This document shows positions 8,034 through 17,382 of a DNA stretch of 64,000 nucleotides, one piece after another. Origin of the DNA: Mycolicibacterium sp. GF69. GTDB lineage: Bacteria > Actinomycetota > Actinomycetes > Mycobacteriales > Mycobacteriaceae. The stretch spans positions 1 to 64,000 of the forward strand of contig NZ_QMEW01000027.1 of assembly GCF_003284965.1 (NCBI RefSeq), read 5' to 3'. The notes under the pieces are model-generated. The model was not told the DNA's origin. It saw only the letters and a program-made list of their open reading frames with translations, and searched no databases. Position 1 is the stretch's first letter. Every line of letters begins with the position of its first letter. A program made the position numbers and the translations under genes.

Positions 8034-11000
8034 GTGCCCGGCGAAGAGCGGGGAGTGGTTCAGCAAGTGGCAACACCAGACCAGTTCATCGTCGACAACA
8101 CTGCTGAGGACTGGAAAGCACTCCATTACGTCCGTGAGTGGTGTGACATCAGCTCGGCGCTCGATATCGCCACAGGCCACTTTGAGATCGGCGCATTTCT
8201 TTCGCTCGACGGCGCATGGCAGAAGGTCGAGAAGATTCGTCTCCTGATTGGAGGCGAGACAAGCCGTGCGACGGCGGACGCAATTGCCGCCGCTCTCGAT
8301 AGGTCAATCGTCGTTGAGCGACAGACTGGCGACACCTTCCTCACGGGTATCGACGCAGTAGTCGAGGCAATCCGAGGCGGCAAGATCGAGATCCGCGTCT
8401 ACAAATCGAAGAAGTTTCACGCAAAGGCCTACATCACCCATAGCAAGCTCAAAGTGGTCGGATCAGCCGCCCTGGTCGGATCGTCAAACTTCACGCGCCC
8501 CGGACTGACCCAAAACGTCGAGCTGAATGTCAGGTTCCAGGGCCCCGAGCTCATCGACCTACAAGAGTGGTACGAGAAGCACTGGGGCGAAGCTACGCCG
8601 GTCAACGAAGAGCTGCTCTCCGTGCTGGAACACAACGCGCGGGAGTTCACGCCGTTCGAGGTGTATGCGAAGGCGCTTCACGCGCTCACGGCAGGTGTCG
8701 ATTCCACAGACAAGAGCTGGGAGCAATCCGATTCGGTGATCTACCCGCTACTGGCGCCGTATCAGCAGGAAGCGTTCCATGCGCTCGTCGAGATGTCTCG
8801 GCGCTGGAATGGCGGGTTCCTAACGGACGGCGTCGGCCTTGGCAAAACGTTTGTCGGCCTGATGCTCACCGAGTACTACGCAGTCCGACACCGCAAGAAC
8901 GTGTTGATCATGGCGACAAAGACCGGTCAGGATGCAGTCTGGAACCCCGAGCTGAAAGAGAGACTGCCGGAGCTGTTCGGTCAGTTCTCAAATGTCCTCG
9001 TACGGGCGCACACTGACCTCACAACCAACCAGGGTGCCGAGGAGATCGAGCACCTGGCAAAGCGAGCCGACGTCCTCATCATCGACGAGGCCCACAACTT
9101 TCGGAACCACGGCAAGAAAGGGACTGAAGAGAACCCGTGGGGCTCTCGCTGGTGGCGCATGCATGAGATCTGCAGGGGCAAGACGGTCTTCCTGCTGACC
9201 GCGACACCGATCAACAACACGTTGTTCGACCTCGTACACCAAGCAGAACTGTTCACGGGCGTTGACGCTGACGACCACTTCGCAAGTATCGGCGTCAGCA
9301 GCCTCCGCAAGTACATAGTGGAATTGGAAAAGCCTTTCAAGAGCGGAGTTCCCGATTACGCTGCCATTGCAGCGCTGACGGCGAAAGACAAGCTGTTCCA
9401 ATCGATTCTCCATCAAAACAGCCGGCGCTACGCCGTCGAGAGCTCAAAGGTGGCCGGCGGTTCCGATGTGGTCTTCCCGGAGACGCAAGTACCCCGTGTA
9501 GTGCCGTATGACTTCGGCACGTTGTACTCCGCGTTATTCACCGAGCTACAAACGGCATTCAGTAGGGCCACGCCGCTGTTCGTGCTGCCGATGTACTACC
9601 CGTTGGCGTTCTCCAACCGCAAAGACGTCGACACTGTTGCCGAGAATCGACAACGCCAGGTCGTCGCGCTGATCCGAACAATCTTCCTGAAGCGTTTCGA
9701 ATCCAGCTTCGCTGCGTTCGCGGGTTCATGTCTCGACCTCTCAACAAAAATACTCCACTGGCTCGACGTCAACACCAAGGTCGATCCGGACCAGCAGAGT
9801 CGCCTTGGCGCGTGGCGATCAATTAACGAGCCAACCTTGAAGGCGATCCACGACAGGTATCGCTCCACCCTCGAAGAGGATTGGCATGAAGAGGACCTCA
9901 CTGAAGAGGAACTCAACGAGCTCGAATACAACCTCGTCAGCGGGGACTACAAGCTGCAAGACATGATCGATGCCTCCTTTGAGGACCTCGACCAGTTGAC
10001 GCGCTTCATGGACCTGATCCTCGCCGGCGCCGGCGTCGACGAGAAGTACCTGCGCTTACGCGACCTCCTGTTGGAGCCTGCAAGCAACAAGCATAAAAAG
10101 AGTCTCGACAAGGATGTCTTCACTCCGGAGTTCCGCACCCAGCAAGTCATCGTGTTCACAGAGTTTGCGGACACCGCTCGCTACCTCGAAGAGCAATTGC
10201 GAAAGGACGGCCTGCAGGACGTCGACCGAATAGATGGCACGAGGGGCAACCAACGCTACGCGATGATCAAGCGATTCGCCCCGTTCTACAACAAGGTTTC
10301 CGCCGAGGACCGCACGCAACTTCAGCCGCTGCGTGTGCTGATATCAACCGACGTACTCAGCGAAGGCGTGAACCTCCAGGACGGCACATTGCTGGTCAAC
10401 TACGACATCCATTGGAATCCAGTGCGTTTGATGCAGCGCATCGGCCGCGTGGATCGCCGGATGAACCCAGCCGTGGAAGCCGCAATCGTCAAAGCGAAGC
10501 CGTCGGCGAAGAAGTCGCGCGGGCATATCCAAATCCGTAACTTCCTCCCGCCGGCCGAGATTGACGCGCTGCTCACGTTGTACAGCCGGGTTCAGAACAA
10601 GACATTGATGATCTCAACCACCCTGGGAATTCCTGGCGGCAAACTCTTCGACGAAACTGACATGTTCGACGACGTGAAGGTGTTCCAGGCGTTCAAGGAC
10701 GAGTACGACGGTGATATTGCACCTATCGAAGAATTGCGCCTGAAGTGGCTGCAGTTGGTGAAGGACAATCCAGGACTCGCGGAGCTCGTGGAGCGTCTCC
10801 CAGAGGGGATATCGACCGCGAAGGCAGGTCAGCCCAACGGCGTCTTCATCTGCCGGCGTATTCCGGTCCTGATCAAGGAGGACGAAGACCACGCAGAGCC
10901 AGAGTGGAGCATTGACCCAGGCGGCGTGGAATGGGCGCTACGCACCCCTGATGGTGACGAACGTGCCTTGCACACCATCGACACTGCGGTCGCTGCGGTG

Positions 11001-11156
11001 CCGACCGCCGTCGCCCAGCCGTACAGCGACCGGTCGAATCTCCAATCCTCGCTGCGCGAGTTTGAGCGCGACGAGACGAAGCGGCTGCGCAAAGAAACCC
11101 AGTTGCCGCTAGACGCGCCGAGCCCGAAGACAATCTGCTGGATAGAGGTCCGCTGA
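8034..11156 (+). CDS. PLD-nuclease/SNF2-type helicase fusion (defence system)
   Basis: First gene of the island operon, 1040 residues. The N-terminal phospholipase-D-type nuclease domain (about 20-190) has the HKD signature HAKAYITHS followed by VGSSNFTRPG (around residues 129-150). An SNF2/SF2 helicase core follows: Q-like PYQQEA, Walker A DGVGLGKTF (about 264), DEAH box IIDEAHNFRN (about 350), motif III TATPINN, motif V STDVLSEGVNLQ and motif VI QRIGRVDRR (about 800). It probably translocates on DNA and cuts it with the PLD domain, serving as the restriction subunit for the methyltransferase 2 bp downstream. The start is uncertain: GTG codons at 8034, 8055 and 8067 are in frame, and a GGGGAG lies upstream of the third. 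Resembles DISARM DrmD-like and type ISP helicases only in general architecture. Confidence 0.88.
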   Translation: MPGEERGVVQQVATPDQFIVDNTAEDWKALHYVREWCDISSALDIATGHFEIGAFLSLDGAWQKVEKIRLLIGGETSRATADAIAAALDRSIVVERQTGDTFLTGIDAVVEAIRGGKIEIRVYKSKKFHAKAYITHSKLKVVGSAALVGSSNFTRPGLTQNVELNVRFQGPELIDLQEWYEKHWGEATPVNEELLSVLEHNAREFTPFEVYAKALHALTAGVDSTDKSWEQSDSVIYPLLAPYQQEAFHALVEMSRRWNGGFLTDGVGLGKTFVGLMLTEYYAVRHRKNVLIMATKTGQDAVWNPELKERLPELFGQFSNVLVRAHTDLTTNQGAEEIEHLAKRADVLIIDEAHNFRNHGKKGTEENPWGSRWWRMHEICRGKTVFLLTATPINNTLFDLVHQAELFTGVDADDHFASIGVSSLRKYIVELEKPFKSGVPDYAAIAALTAKDKLFQSILHQNSRRYAVESSKVAGGSDVVFPETQVPRVVPYDFGTLYSALFTELQTAFSRATPLFVLPMYYPLAFSNRKDVDTVAENRQRQVVALIRTIFLKRFESSFAAFAGSCLDLSTKILHWLDVNTKVDPDQQSRLGAWRSINEPTLKAIHDRYRSTLEEDWHEEDLTEEELNELEYNLVSGDYKLQDMIDASFEDLDQLTRFMDLILAGAGVDEKYLRLRDLLLEPASNKHKKSLDKDVFTPEFRTQQVIVFTEFADTARYLEEQLRKDGLQDVDRIDGTRGNQRYAMIKRFAPFYNKVSAEDRTQLQPLRVLISTDVLSEGVNLQDGTLLVNYDIHWNPVRLMQRIGRVDRRMNPAVEAAIVKAKPSAKKSRGHIQIRNFLPPAEIDALLTLYSRVQNKTLMISTTLGIPGGKLFDETDMFDDVKVFQAFKDEYDGDIAPIEELRLKWLQLVKDNPGLAELVERLPEGISTAKAGQPNGVFICRRIPVLIKEDEDHAEPEWSIDPGGVEWALRTPDGDERALHTIDTAVAAVPTAVAQPYSDRSNLQSSLREFERDETKRLRKETQLPLDAPSPKTICWIEVR

Positions 11157-11158
11157 AC

Positions 11159-14100
11159 GTGAGTGTCGTCGAAGACCGTCTCCGCGCACTGCTCCAAAAC
11201 GCGCCGAGATCAGCCGATCATCTCCTCGACCTCCTTCAGAACGGACTCGACTGGCCAATTCCGCAAGATTTGCCGTGGGACGAGATTCAACTCGAGTGGG
11301 AACCAGAGGAATTGCATCTCGACCCCGAGAAGGTGGCGAAGCTCACCCAGATCTCGCAGATCCCACCGCTGACGAAGGACCAGAAGTTCGGCGTCTTTGT
11401 GCTCGCATTCGAGGGCGGGCGTCTCCCTATTGGGGCGATCCGACGCCTCGTCCAACGTCTGGTCAAGAATGAGCGCGCGCGCAAGGGCAGCGGAACGCAT
11501 GCTCAATGGTCGCTCGACGATCTCCTGTTCTTCTGCCTGTCACAGGGACAAGAACGACTCCTACACATCGTCAACTTCCGCGAGAACGATGGCAAACGCG
11601 TGCTGCGCGTCATGTCATGGAGCGATCAACTTACTAGAGCCCGCCTCGACCTGTTGGTTCGCCGGGGCGTACCAGATCTCGCATGGATTCCTGCGGATGG
11701 CCCGAAAATCGTCCTCGGCCCTGACTTTGGGAAGGGTTTCCACGGATATCGCGAAGGCATCAAATCTGCTGCGGCCCTTTCGCGACGCATGGCTGAAGTC
11801 GCCCAAGATGTACGTGAAGAGGTGCGGGCTCTCTACGATGTCGAGACCGACGAAGGTCCGATGCGCGCCCTGTTTAACGACGTCCGCGACCAACTGCTCG
11901 GCGATCTGACGCCCTCGCGTTTCGCCGACGTCTACGCCCAGACCATGGTCTACGGACTCCTCACGGCCAGGATCGCGCACCCCGAGGAGTTCAAAGTCGA
12001 GCAGTCAGTCTCGGCGTTGACGTTCGACAACGAGTTCCTTGACGCGATCTACTCGCGTTTCCGCGAAGACTCCGACAGCATTATCGACGTCGACGAACTC
12101 GGCCTCAACGAACTCGCTGAGGAGCTATCCGCAACGGATGTTGACGAGTTGCTCGCCGACTTTGGGGCGGATAACCAGCGTGACGATCCGGTGGTCTACT
12201 TCTATGAAGAGTTCCTCGCCCGGTATGACCCCGAACAGCGCCGGGACCTCGGCGCCTTCTACACGCCACTGCCTGCGGTTCGTTACATCGTCAAGACCGT
12301 CGATGATGCCCTCAAATCCTTTGGCCTACCGCTCGGTGTCGCCGATTCAACCACCTGGGCGGATTACATCAAGCCCCGCTCCGACATCGAGATCCCACAG
12401 CGGGCCGAACCCGATGACCCGGTCGTCTCAATGTTCGACCCGGCCAACGGAACCGGCACATTCCTCGTTGAATGGATTCGACAAGCAAGGCGGAACGCCG
12501 GTGAAGCAGGAGGTGCCGCTGCACTCGCGCACGCATCGGCCTGTGAGATCTCGTTGGCTTCCTATGCGGTCAGCCATCTGAAGGTCTCGCTCGACATCTC
12601 CGAGGAGCTCCGCGAGAAGGTACGCCTGCCGATCTACCTCGGTGACACCCTCGGGCAGCAGCGTCCTCACGTCATCGAGGAGCTCGCGGATCCGATCAGC
12701 ACCGAGGGTGTCCACGCGGATGAGGTGAAGTTCGGCTGGAACCATAACGTCCTAATCGGAAACCCGCCCTATGATCGCGTCGAGAGCACTGACACGGGTG
12801 GGTTCGTGACGGCTCCGCAGGAGGGGACTTCAAGGTCGCTCTTTGACGACATCTTTGACGACGCGAGGAAGCACGTTATTTTCAGCGCCCACGCCAGTCT
12901 CTACAATCTGTACGTCTACTTCTGGCGCTGGGCGATATGGAAGGTGTTCGAGGAGAATACGGGCCCAGCGGTGGTGTCGATGATTACTGCATCCTCGTGG
13001 CTTGTGGGCCCGGGCTTTCTTGGTCTGCGTCGGCTCGCGCGTGAGGTCGCAGACGAGATCGTGGTCGTTGACCTGCACGGAGACAACAAGGGCGCCCGAA
13101 AAGACGAGAACATCTTCGACATTGAGTCACCGGTTGCGATCGTGACCCTCGTGCGGCACGGTGTGTCTGACCGCAGCACACCAGCGCGCATACGATACGC
13201 GAGTTACCGGGGCACTCGCGCCGAGAAGCTCAAGGCCCTCACGGATTTAGCTGCGGGAACAACGACACTGGACGCTACCGACGCAAGCACCGACTGGCAC
13301 GCGCCGTTAATCCCCGCCGCTGGCGGCGCTGATTGGGCCTTATACCCGAAGCTTGTCGACTTGTTTCCATGGCAGCAGCCTGGATCGATGATTAGCCGCA
13401 CATGGCCGGTTGCTCCGGACCCCGACACGCTTAGCCAGCGCTGGAAGACGTTCGTAGCCACCGAAGTTCCCGACGAGCGGATTAAGCACTTCGCGCCCTC
13501 CAGGACCGGCCGAAGCATTACCACCAAAGTCCCGGGGATGGCGCCGCTAGCGGAACTGGGTGAAAGCGCTCCGCATGAGCCGATCGTTCCTTTCGGAATG
13601 CGGTCCTTTGATCGCCAGTGGACCTTCGAGGATCCGCGCCTTGCAAAGACAGAGAGCCCCTCGCTATGGGCGTCTCTGTCCGACAAGCAAGTCTTTCTTA
13701 CGACTATGACCACTACAAGCCTCGGTAGTGGCCCAGCCGCAACATTGACGACGGCGGTACCAGACAAGCACCACTTTCGCGGCTCCTATGGTGGGAAAGA
13801 TGTAATCCCGTTGTATCGCGATAAGCGGGGGACGCCCAACTGTGATCTGAAGGTTCTCGACCTGCTGACGAAACGACACCAAGAAGCTGACGCAGACGCA
13901 CCGGAGGTGACCGTGGAGCGGCTATTTGCCTATTGCGTCGGTATCCTTGGTGGCACCGATTACACCGAGCGATTCCACGTGGCTTTGGAGACTCCCGGTC
14001 CGAGGATTCCGATCGCAGCTAATCCTGAGCTGTTCGCGCGGATGACCTCTCACGGCGAGAAATTGATATGGCTGCAGACCTTTGGCGAGCGATTCGGCGA

Positions 14101-14581
14101 AGACCCGCTGCCCCTGTCAGGGATCGTGTGGAAGGCAGAGCCGACCCGACTGCCGAGTGGAAAGCCGGATATCAAGTTTGACCCGAGCACGCAAACTCTC
14201 AACGTCGCCGACGGCGTCCTGACCGGGGTTCCTGAACCCGTCTGGCAATTCGCAGTCAGCGGAATGGAGATAATCCCGAAGTGGCTCGGGTACCGGATGG
14301 CGAAGCCGGCGGGAAGGGCCGCCTCCAGTGCTTCACCGCTTGATCACATCCGGCCGACGACTTGGGCGCCCTCGTGGAGTACCGAACTCGTTGAGATCGT
14401 CGGCGTTCTTCGCGAAACGTTATCGCTGATCCCAGAAGGCGTCATCCTGTTGGACGAGATCGTCGCCGGGTCGCTCATTTCCGCCGATGAACTTCCGGCT
14501 GTCCCTGCGGGACTCCGCAAGCCGCCTGTTACCAAGCGATCGAATTCGGGTGAGGCGGCTCTGTTCGAGGAGGACGATTGA
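11159..14581 (+). CDS. Eco57I/type-ISP-like N6-adenine methyltransferase with specificity domain
   Basis: 1140 residues, GTG start 2 bp after the helicase stop. The N-terminal ~390 residues are alpha-helical and lack a recognisable nuclease motif. The methyltransferase core has an AdoMet motif I DPANGTGTF (about 427; usual form DPACGTGTF) and catalytic motif IV NPPYDRV (about 534), as in N6-adenine enzymes. The C-terminal ~250 residues resemble the type ISP specificity region, with RIPIAANPELFARM and the conserved-looking VWQFAVSGMEIIPKWLGYR. Type ISP enzymes normally carry nuclease, helicase, methylase and specificity on one chain; here nuclease and helicase are in the preceding gene. It probably modifies host DNA and supplies target recognition. 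Overlaps the next gene (TTGA). Confidence 0.87.
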   Translation: MSVVEDRLRALLQNAPRSADHLLDLLQNGLDWPIPQDLPWDEIQLEWEPEELHLDPEKVAKLTQISQIPPLTKDQKFGVFVLAFEGGRLPIGAIRRLVQRLVKNERARKGSGTHAQWSLDDLLFFCLSQGQERLLHIVNFRENDGKRVLRVMSWSDQLTRARLDLLVRRGVPDLAWIPADGPKIVLGPDFGKGFHGYREGIKSAAALSRRMAEVAQDVREEVRALYDVETDEGPMRALFNDVRDQLLGDLTPSRFADVYAQTMVYGLLTARIAHPEEFKVEQSVSALTFDNEFLDAIYSRFREDSDSIIDVDELGLNELAEELSATDVDELLADFGADNQRDDPVVYFYEEFLARYDPEQRRDLGAFYTPLPAVRYIVKTVDDALKSFGLPLGVADSTTWADYIKPRSDIEIPQRAEPDDPVVSMFDPANGTGTFLVEWIRQARRNAGEAGGAAALAHASACEISLASYAVSHLKVSLDISEELREKVRLPIYLGDTLGQQRPHVIEELADPISTEGVHADEVKFGWNHNVLIGNPPYDRVESTDTGGFVTAPQEGTSRSLFDDIFDDARKHVIFSAHASLYNLYVYFWRWAIWKVFEENTGPAVVSMITASSWLVGPGFLGLRRLAREVADEIVVVDLHGDNKGARKDENIFDIESPVAIVTLVRHGVSDRSTPARIRYASYRGTRAEKLKALTDLAAGTTTLDATDASTDWHAPLIPAAGGADWALYPKLVDLFPWQQPGSMISRTWPVAPDPDTLSQRWKTFVATEVPDERIKHFAPSRTGRSITTKVPGMAPLAELGESAPHEPIVPFGMRSFDRQWTFEDPRLAKTESPSLWASLSDKQVFLTTMTTTSLGSGPAATLTTAVPDKHHFRGSYGGKDVIPLYRDKRGTPNCDLKVLDLLTKRHQEADADAPEVTVERLFAYCVGILGGTDYTERFHVALETPGPRIPIAANPELFARMTSHGEKLIWLQTFGERFGEDPLPLSGIVWKAEPTRLPSGKPDIKFDPSTQTLNVADGVLTGVPEPVWQFAVSGMEIIPKWLGYRMAKPAGRAASSASPLDHIRPTTWAPSWSTELVEIVGVLRETLSLIPEGVILLDEIVAGSLISADELPAVPAGLRKPPVTKRSNSGEAALFEEDD

Positions 14582-15750
14582 CACTCAAACCCAACCTCTC
14601 GGTCAAGGAAGCCCTCGACTTTATTGCAAAGCGACTGGACCCGATCATTGCCGCGCGGCTTGCTGGAGAACTCGGCGGGCACCCGTGGACCGTGGTTTTG
14701 GAGATCCTCGATGAGAAGAAGGGTTTCGCGAAGGGCTACAAATACTGGACCTACGACCTCCAGGCGCAGCTTCGGATGATCACCGAGAGGCTAGGTGACT
14801 TCGGTTATCCGTTTGACGACAAGCAGCGCACTGTTAGCACCCTAGGCAACGAATTACGCATCGTGCGTAAGCAAATGGCACACATGTACGACTTTTCTGT
14901 TGAGGAAGCCTTCCGTGCGAACGACTTCTGCGTGCGACTTCTCGAACACTTCGACGATGCCGAGGGCCTCCAGGAAGCGCGGCGAATTCGGCATGAAGCG
15001 CTCATCGCTCTCGCGGCAGAGGAGGGAGTCACTGAGCAGGTAGCGGCGGCAACAGCCACCTTGCCCGCCGGACTCGTTACTGCCGCCGTTGAATTGCCTG
15101 CGGAAGCGGTCGTAGGCGATGGCGAGAATGAGCCAGAAATGGTCACTCCAGACCCCGCTGTCCTAGTCCGCGAGCCAAGCGTTATCGGGGACAAGCGGCT
15201 TGAGTTCGAGCCATGGACAGTCGTCGAAGTCGGCGGGGTAGACGTACTGGACAATCTCCCCAAGAAGGCGGCCAAGGAGAAGGTCCGGGCCACCTCGGTC
15301 GAAATCGCCACGTATGAAGGCCCGATTCATCTTGACCGGCTTGTGCAGTTGACTGCGCAATCCTTCGGCCTGCGGCGGGTGCGGTCCTCGCGCGAGAAGA
15401 AGCTCTCGTACCAGATTCAGCAAGCGGGCCTTTTCGTGGACGCTGACAAGTTCGTCTGGCCGCGCGAGATCGACTCCGACGCGTGGAACGAGTTTCGTCC
15501 GAACGGCAGCGTGGTCGAGCGCCCTTTCATACACATCAGCCCGGTTGAGATCGCGAACGCGGCACGTTTCATCAAAAAGAAGCGAAACGAGATCGATGCC
15601 GAAGAGCTCGAAGTGGCTGTACTCCAAACCTTCGGTCGCAGAAGGCGAACCAAACGCATCACGACGCATCTCGAAACAGCGATGGCAAGGCTGGCCGAGG
15701 ACCGTTGGAGCGAAGCCGCCCATGTCGACTACCCGGCATCAGACCGATAA
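14578..15750 (+). CDS. Swt1-type HEPN domain + DUF3320 protein (probable RNase effector)
   Basis: 390 residues. The TTG start overlaps the methyltransferase stop (TTGA) and has GAGGAGG upstream. Residues 1-125 look like the Swt1-family HEPN domain (YWTYDLQAQLRMITERLG ... LGNELRIVRKQMAH) with the catalytic R-x4-H signature intact (R97, H102). A linker rich in Ala, Glu and Val follows. From about 246, a DUF3320-like winged module (YEGPIHLDRLVQLTAQSFGL, RVRSSREKK) is found, a module otherwise common at the end of large defence helicases. HEPN domains with this motif are metal-independent RNases, so an abortive-infection effector or sensor role inside the restriction complex is plausible but inferred. 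Confidence 0.82.
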   Translation: MTLKPNLSVKEALDFIAKRLDPIIAARLAGELGGHPWTVVLEILDEKKGFAKGYKYWTYDLQAQLRMITERLGDFGYPFDDKQRTVSTLGNELRIVRKQMAHMYDFSVEEAFRANDFCVRLLEHFDDAEGLQEARRIRHEALIALAAEEGVTEQVAAATATLPAGLVTAAVELPAEAVVGDGENEPEMVTPDPAVLVREPSVIGDKRLEFEPWTVVEVGGVDVLDNLPKKAAKEKVRATSVEIATYEGPIHLDRLVQLTAQSFGLRRVRSSREKKLSYQIQQAGLFVDADKFVWPREIDSDAWNEFRPNGSVVERPFIHISPVEIANAARFIKKKRNEIDAEELEVAVLQTFGRRRRTKRITTHLETAMARLAEDRWSEAAHVDYPASDR

Positions 15751-15882
15751 GCGTGACATACGTCAGGCGGTCCCGCCAAATGCAGCTCGACCTTCCGCTC
15801 TGAATTGCGATTCGTAGGCGTGCCGAACGGGCTATGGTTCATAACTTGTTGGGGGTGACCACTGAACGGCGAAACAGCATCC

Positions 15883-17382
15883 ATGCTTTCGACCGACGGG
15901 CCGGCGTGGTCGGCGCCCGGGACGAGCAAGCGAACGAGCCGCTACCCATTGGCCGTGGAAGCGCCCGTTCTGCGCATGGTCAGTGTGCTGGTGCCCGGTA
16001 TCTCCACGCTGAGCGATAGTGCCCTGCATTTCGCGTTGTACTGGGCGCTTGCTGATTTTGCTTCTGCGCACGACTCCGACGCCGCCGGTTGCCGAACCTT
16101 AATTCGACGTGCGGAGTCGGCGCTCGCCTGGGCATCGCTGATTTCCCCGACGACCGGCGATCTCTCTGGGCCCGGCCACCTACACGGCGCGGACACGGTG
16201 CGGAAGCTCCTCGCCGACGGCCTAGCCGACCGTCTGAGCGAAGTCGGTGCGCAAACATACTCGGATCGAGTAGCGGGCTTCTGGTCGCAGTACATCGGGC
16301 CGGCTACCACCGTCGGTCTCGTGACGACGGACAAGAATGCGCTGCGGGTGGGTCGGCGTCGCTGTCCGGACGCGATCCTGGATATGTTCGCTCCGCTCAC
16401 AGAGATCATCGCGGCCCGTCCCGTGACCAGCGATGATCTTCCGGACATCCTTCCCATCGCGCACGGCGGGCCATCCGCACCGTATGTAGCTCCGCTTCGC
16501 GAGGTGATGACCGCTAGTGGCGCAGCCGAGTGGACAGGCGATGACCAAACTCGCCGCGCGACACTGCGGATCTTCTGCCGCGCCGTGCAATTGCAACCCG
16601 GACAAAGTGATTGGCGGCGAGTTGCCTATGACGGCATCGCCTATGGCGAGCAGTTGACCAGCGACGTCATCTTTCAGCAGGAGGGTGCCCGGGCCGCGGC
16701 ATGGCGGGGACTGCTGCTGCGCCACCGGTTCGTGGGCGCCTGGCGACTGTGGTGGGCACGGCTGGTCGATGAGGTGCGTGAGGCACCAGAGCCCGTGCAA
16801 CGAAACGAACTTCACGACTGGGTACGTGAACAGATGCCAGAAGGGCAGCTGGGCGCGTTCCTGGCAGATCTTCCGCCGACCGTGGATGCTGCCAGCCACC
16901 CGCTCCCGGCCGAGGACGACTTAGCCGAACGCGGAGAGCTTGAAAAAGCGCTCGCCACGTTGCTGTTGGGCGCTCGCCGCTTGGGTGAACTCGAAGGGGA
17001 GGCGTTGGCGGCCTTCCGCGGTGGACGGCAAGCGCCGCGGCGGGCATACCTCGACCCACTATGGGTGGGTTCTCGCGCGTCCGAGGCATCACACGAAACG
17101 GTGCGGGACTTCGCATCGCTGATCGTTGACGACATGCTCGCGCAGTCGCATCGCATTGCGCTGAGCAAGCTCGAGGTCACTGCGGGCGGTCGGATTGTGC
17201 TCCCGACGAAACTCGCTGAGCGAGAGGGGCGGTACTTCGCGCTGGGGACCGAAGGCGCATACAACATCGGATTTCGAGCTGAATCCCTGGGCCGGATCGC
17301 TCACCAGCTCGGCATGCTGTCCTCGGACGCCGATGGGTTTGCCGTTACCGAAGTGGGTAGCAGCGTGATGGGGCTGCCGTGA
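15883..17382 (+). CDS. Unknown helical protein of the defence operon (DUF6361-like?)
   Basis: 499 residues, no confident family. The opening segment (SVLVPGISTLSDSALHFALYWALADF, in two parts about 32-58, then RRAESALAWASL) loosely resembles the PGxS...R...RRxE pattern of DUF6361 proteins, which also occur in defence loci; this is a weak resemblance. No membrane helix, signal peptide or nuclease motif is visible. The ATG at 15883 is used because an in-frame stop at 15856 limits extension. The 132-bp gap after the HEPN gene is the only sizeable gap in the operon. The stop overlaps the following PLD gene (GTGA), tying it firmly to the system. Possibly a structural or specificity partner. Confidence 0.75.
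   Translation: MLSTDGPAWSAPGTSKRTSRYPLAVEAPVLRMVSVLVPGISTLSDSALHFALYWALADFASAHDSDAAGCRTLIRRAESALAWASLISPTTGDLSGPGHLHGADTVRKLLADGLADRLSEVGAQTYSDRVAGFWSQYIGPATTVGLVTTDKNALRVGRRRCPDAILDMFAPLTEIIAARPVTSDDLPDILPIAHGGPSAPYVAPLREVMTASGAAEWTGDDQTRRATLRIFCRAVQLQPGQSDWRRVAYDGIAYGEQLTSDVIFQQEGARAAAWRGLLLRHRFVGAWRLWWARLVDEVREAPEPVQRNELHDWVREQMPEGQLGAFLADLPPTVDAASHPLPAEDDLAERGELEKALATLLLGARRLGELEGEALAAFRGGRQAPRRAYLDPLWVGSRASEASHETVRDFASLIVDDMLAQSHRIALSKLEVTAGGRIVLPTKLAEREGRYFALGTEGAYNIGFRAESLGRIAHQLGMLSSDADGFAVTEVGSSVMGLP

Noticed and set aside
7833..8180. Minus-strand frame between tRNA-Leu and the helicase gene
   Set aside because: Reads through the terminator hairpin and has no start signal or family match.
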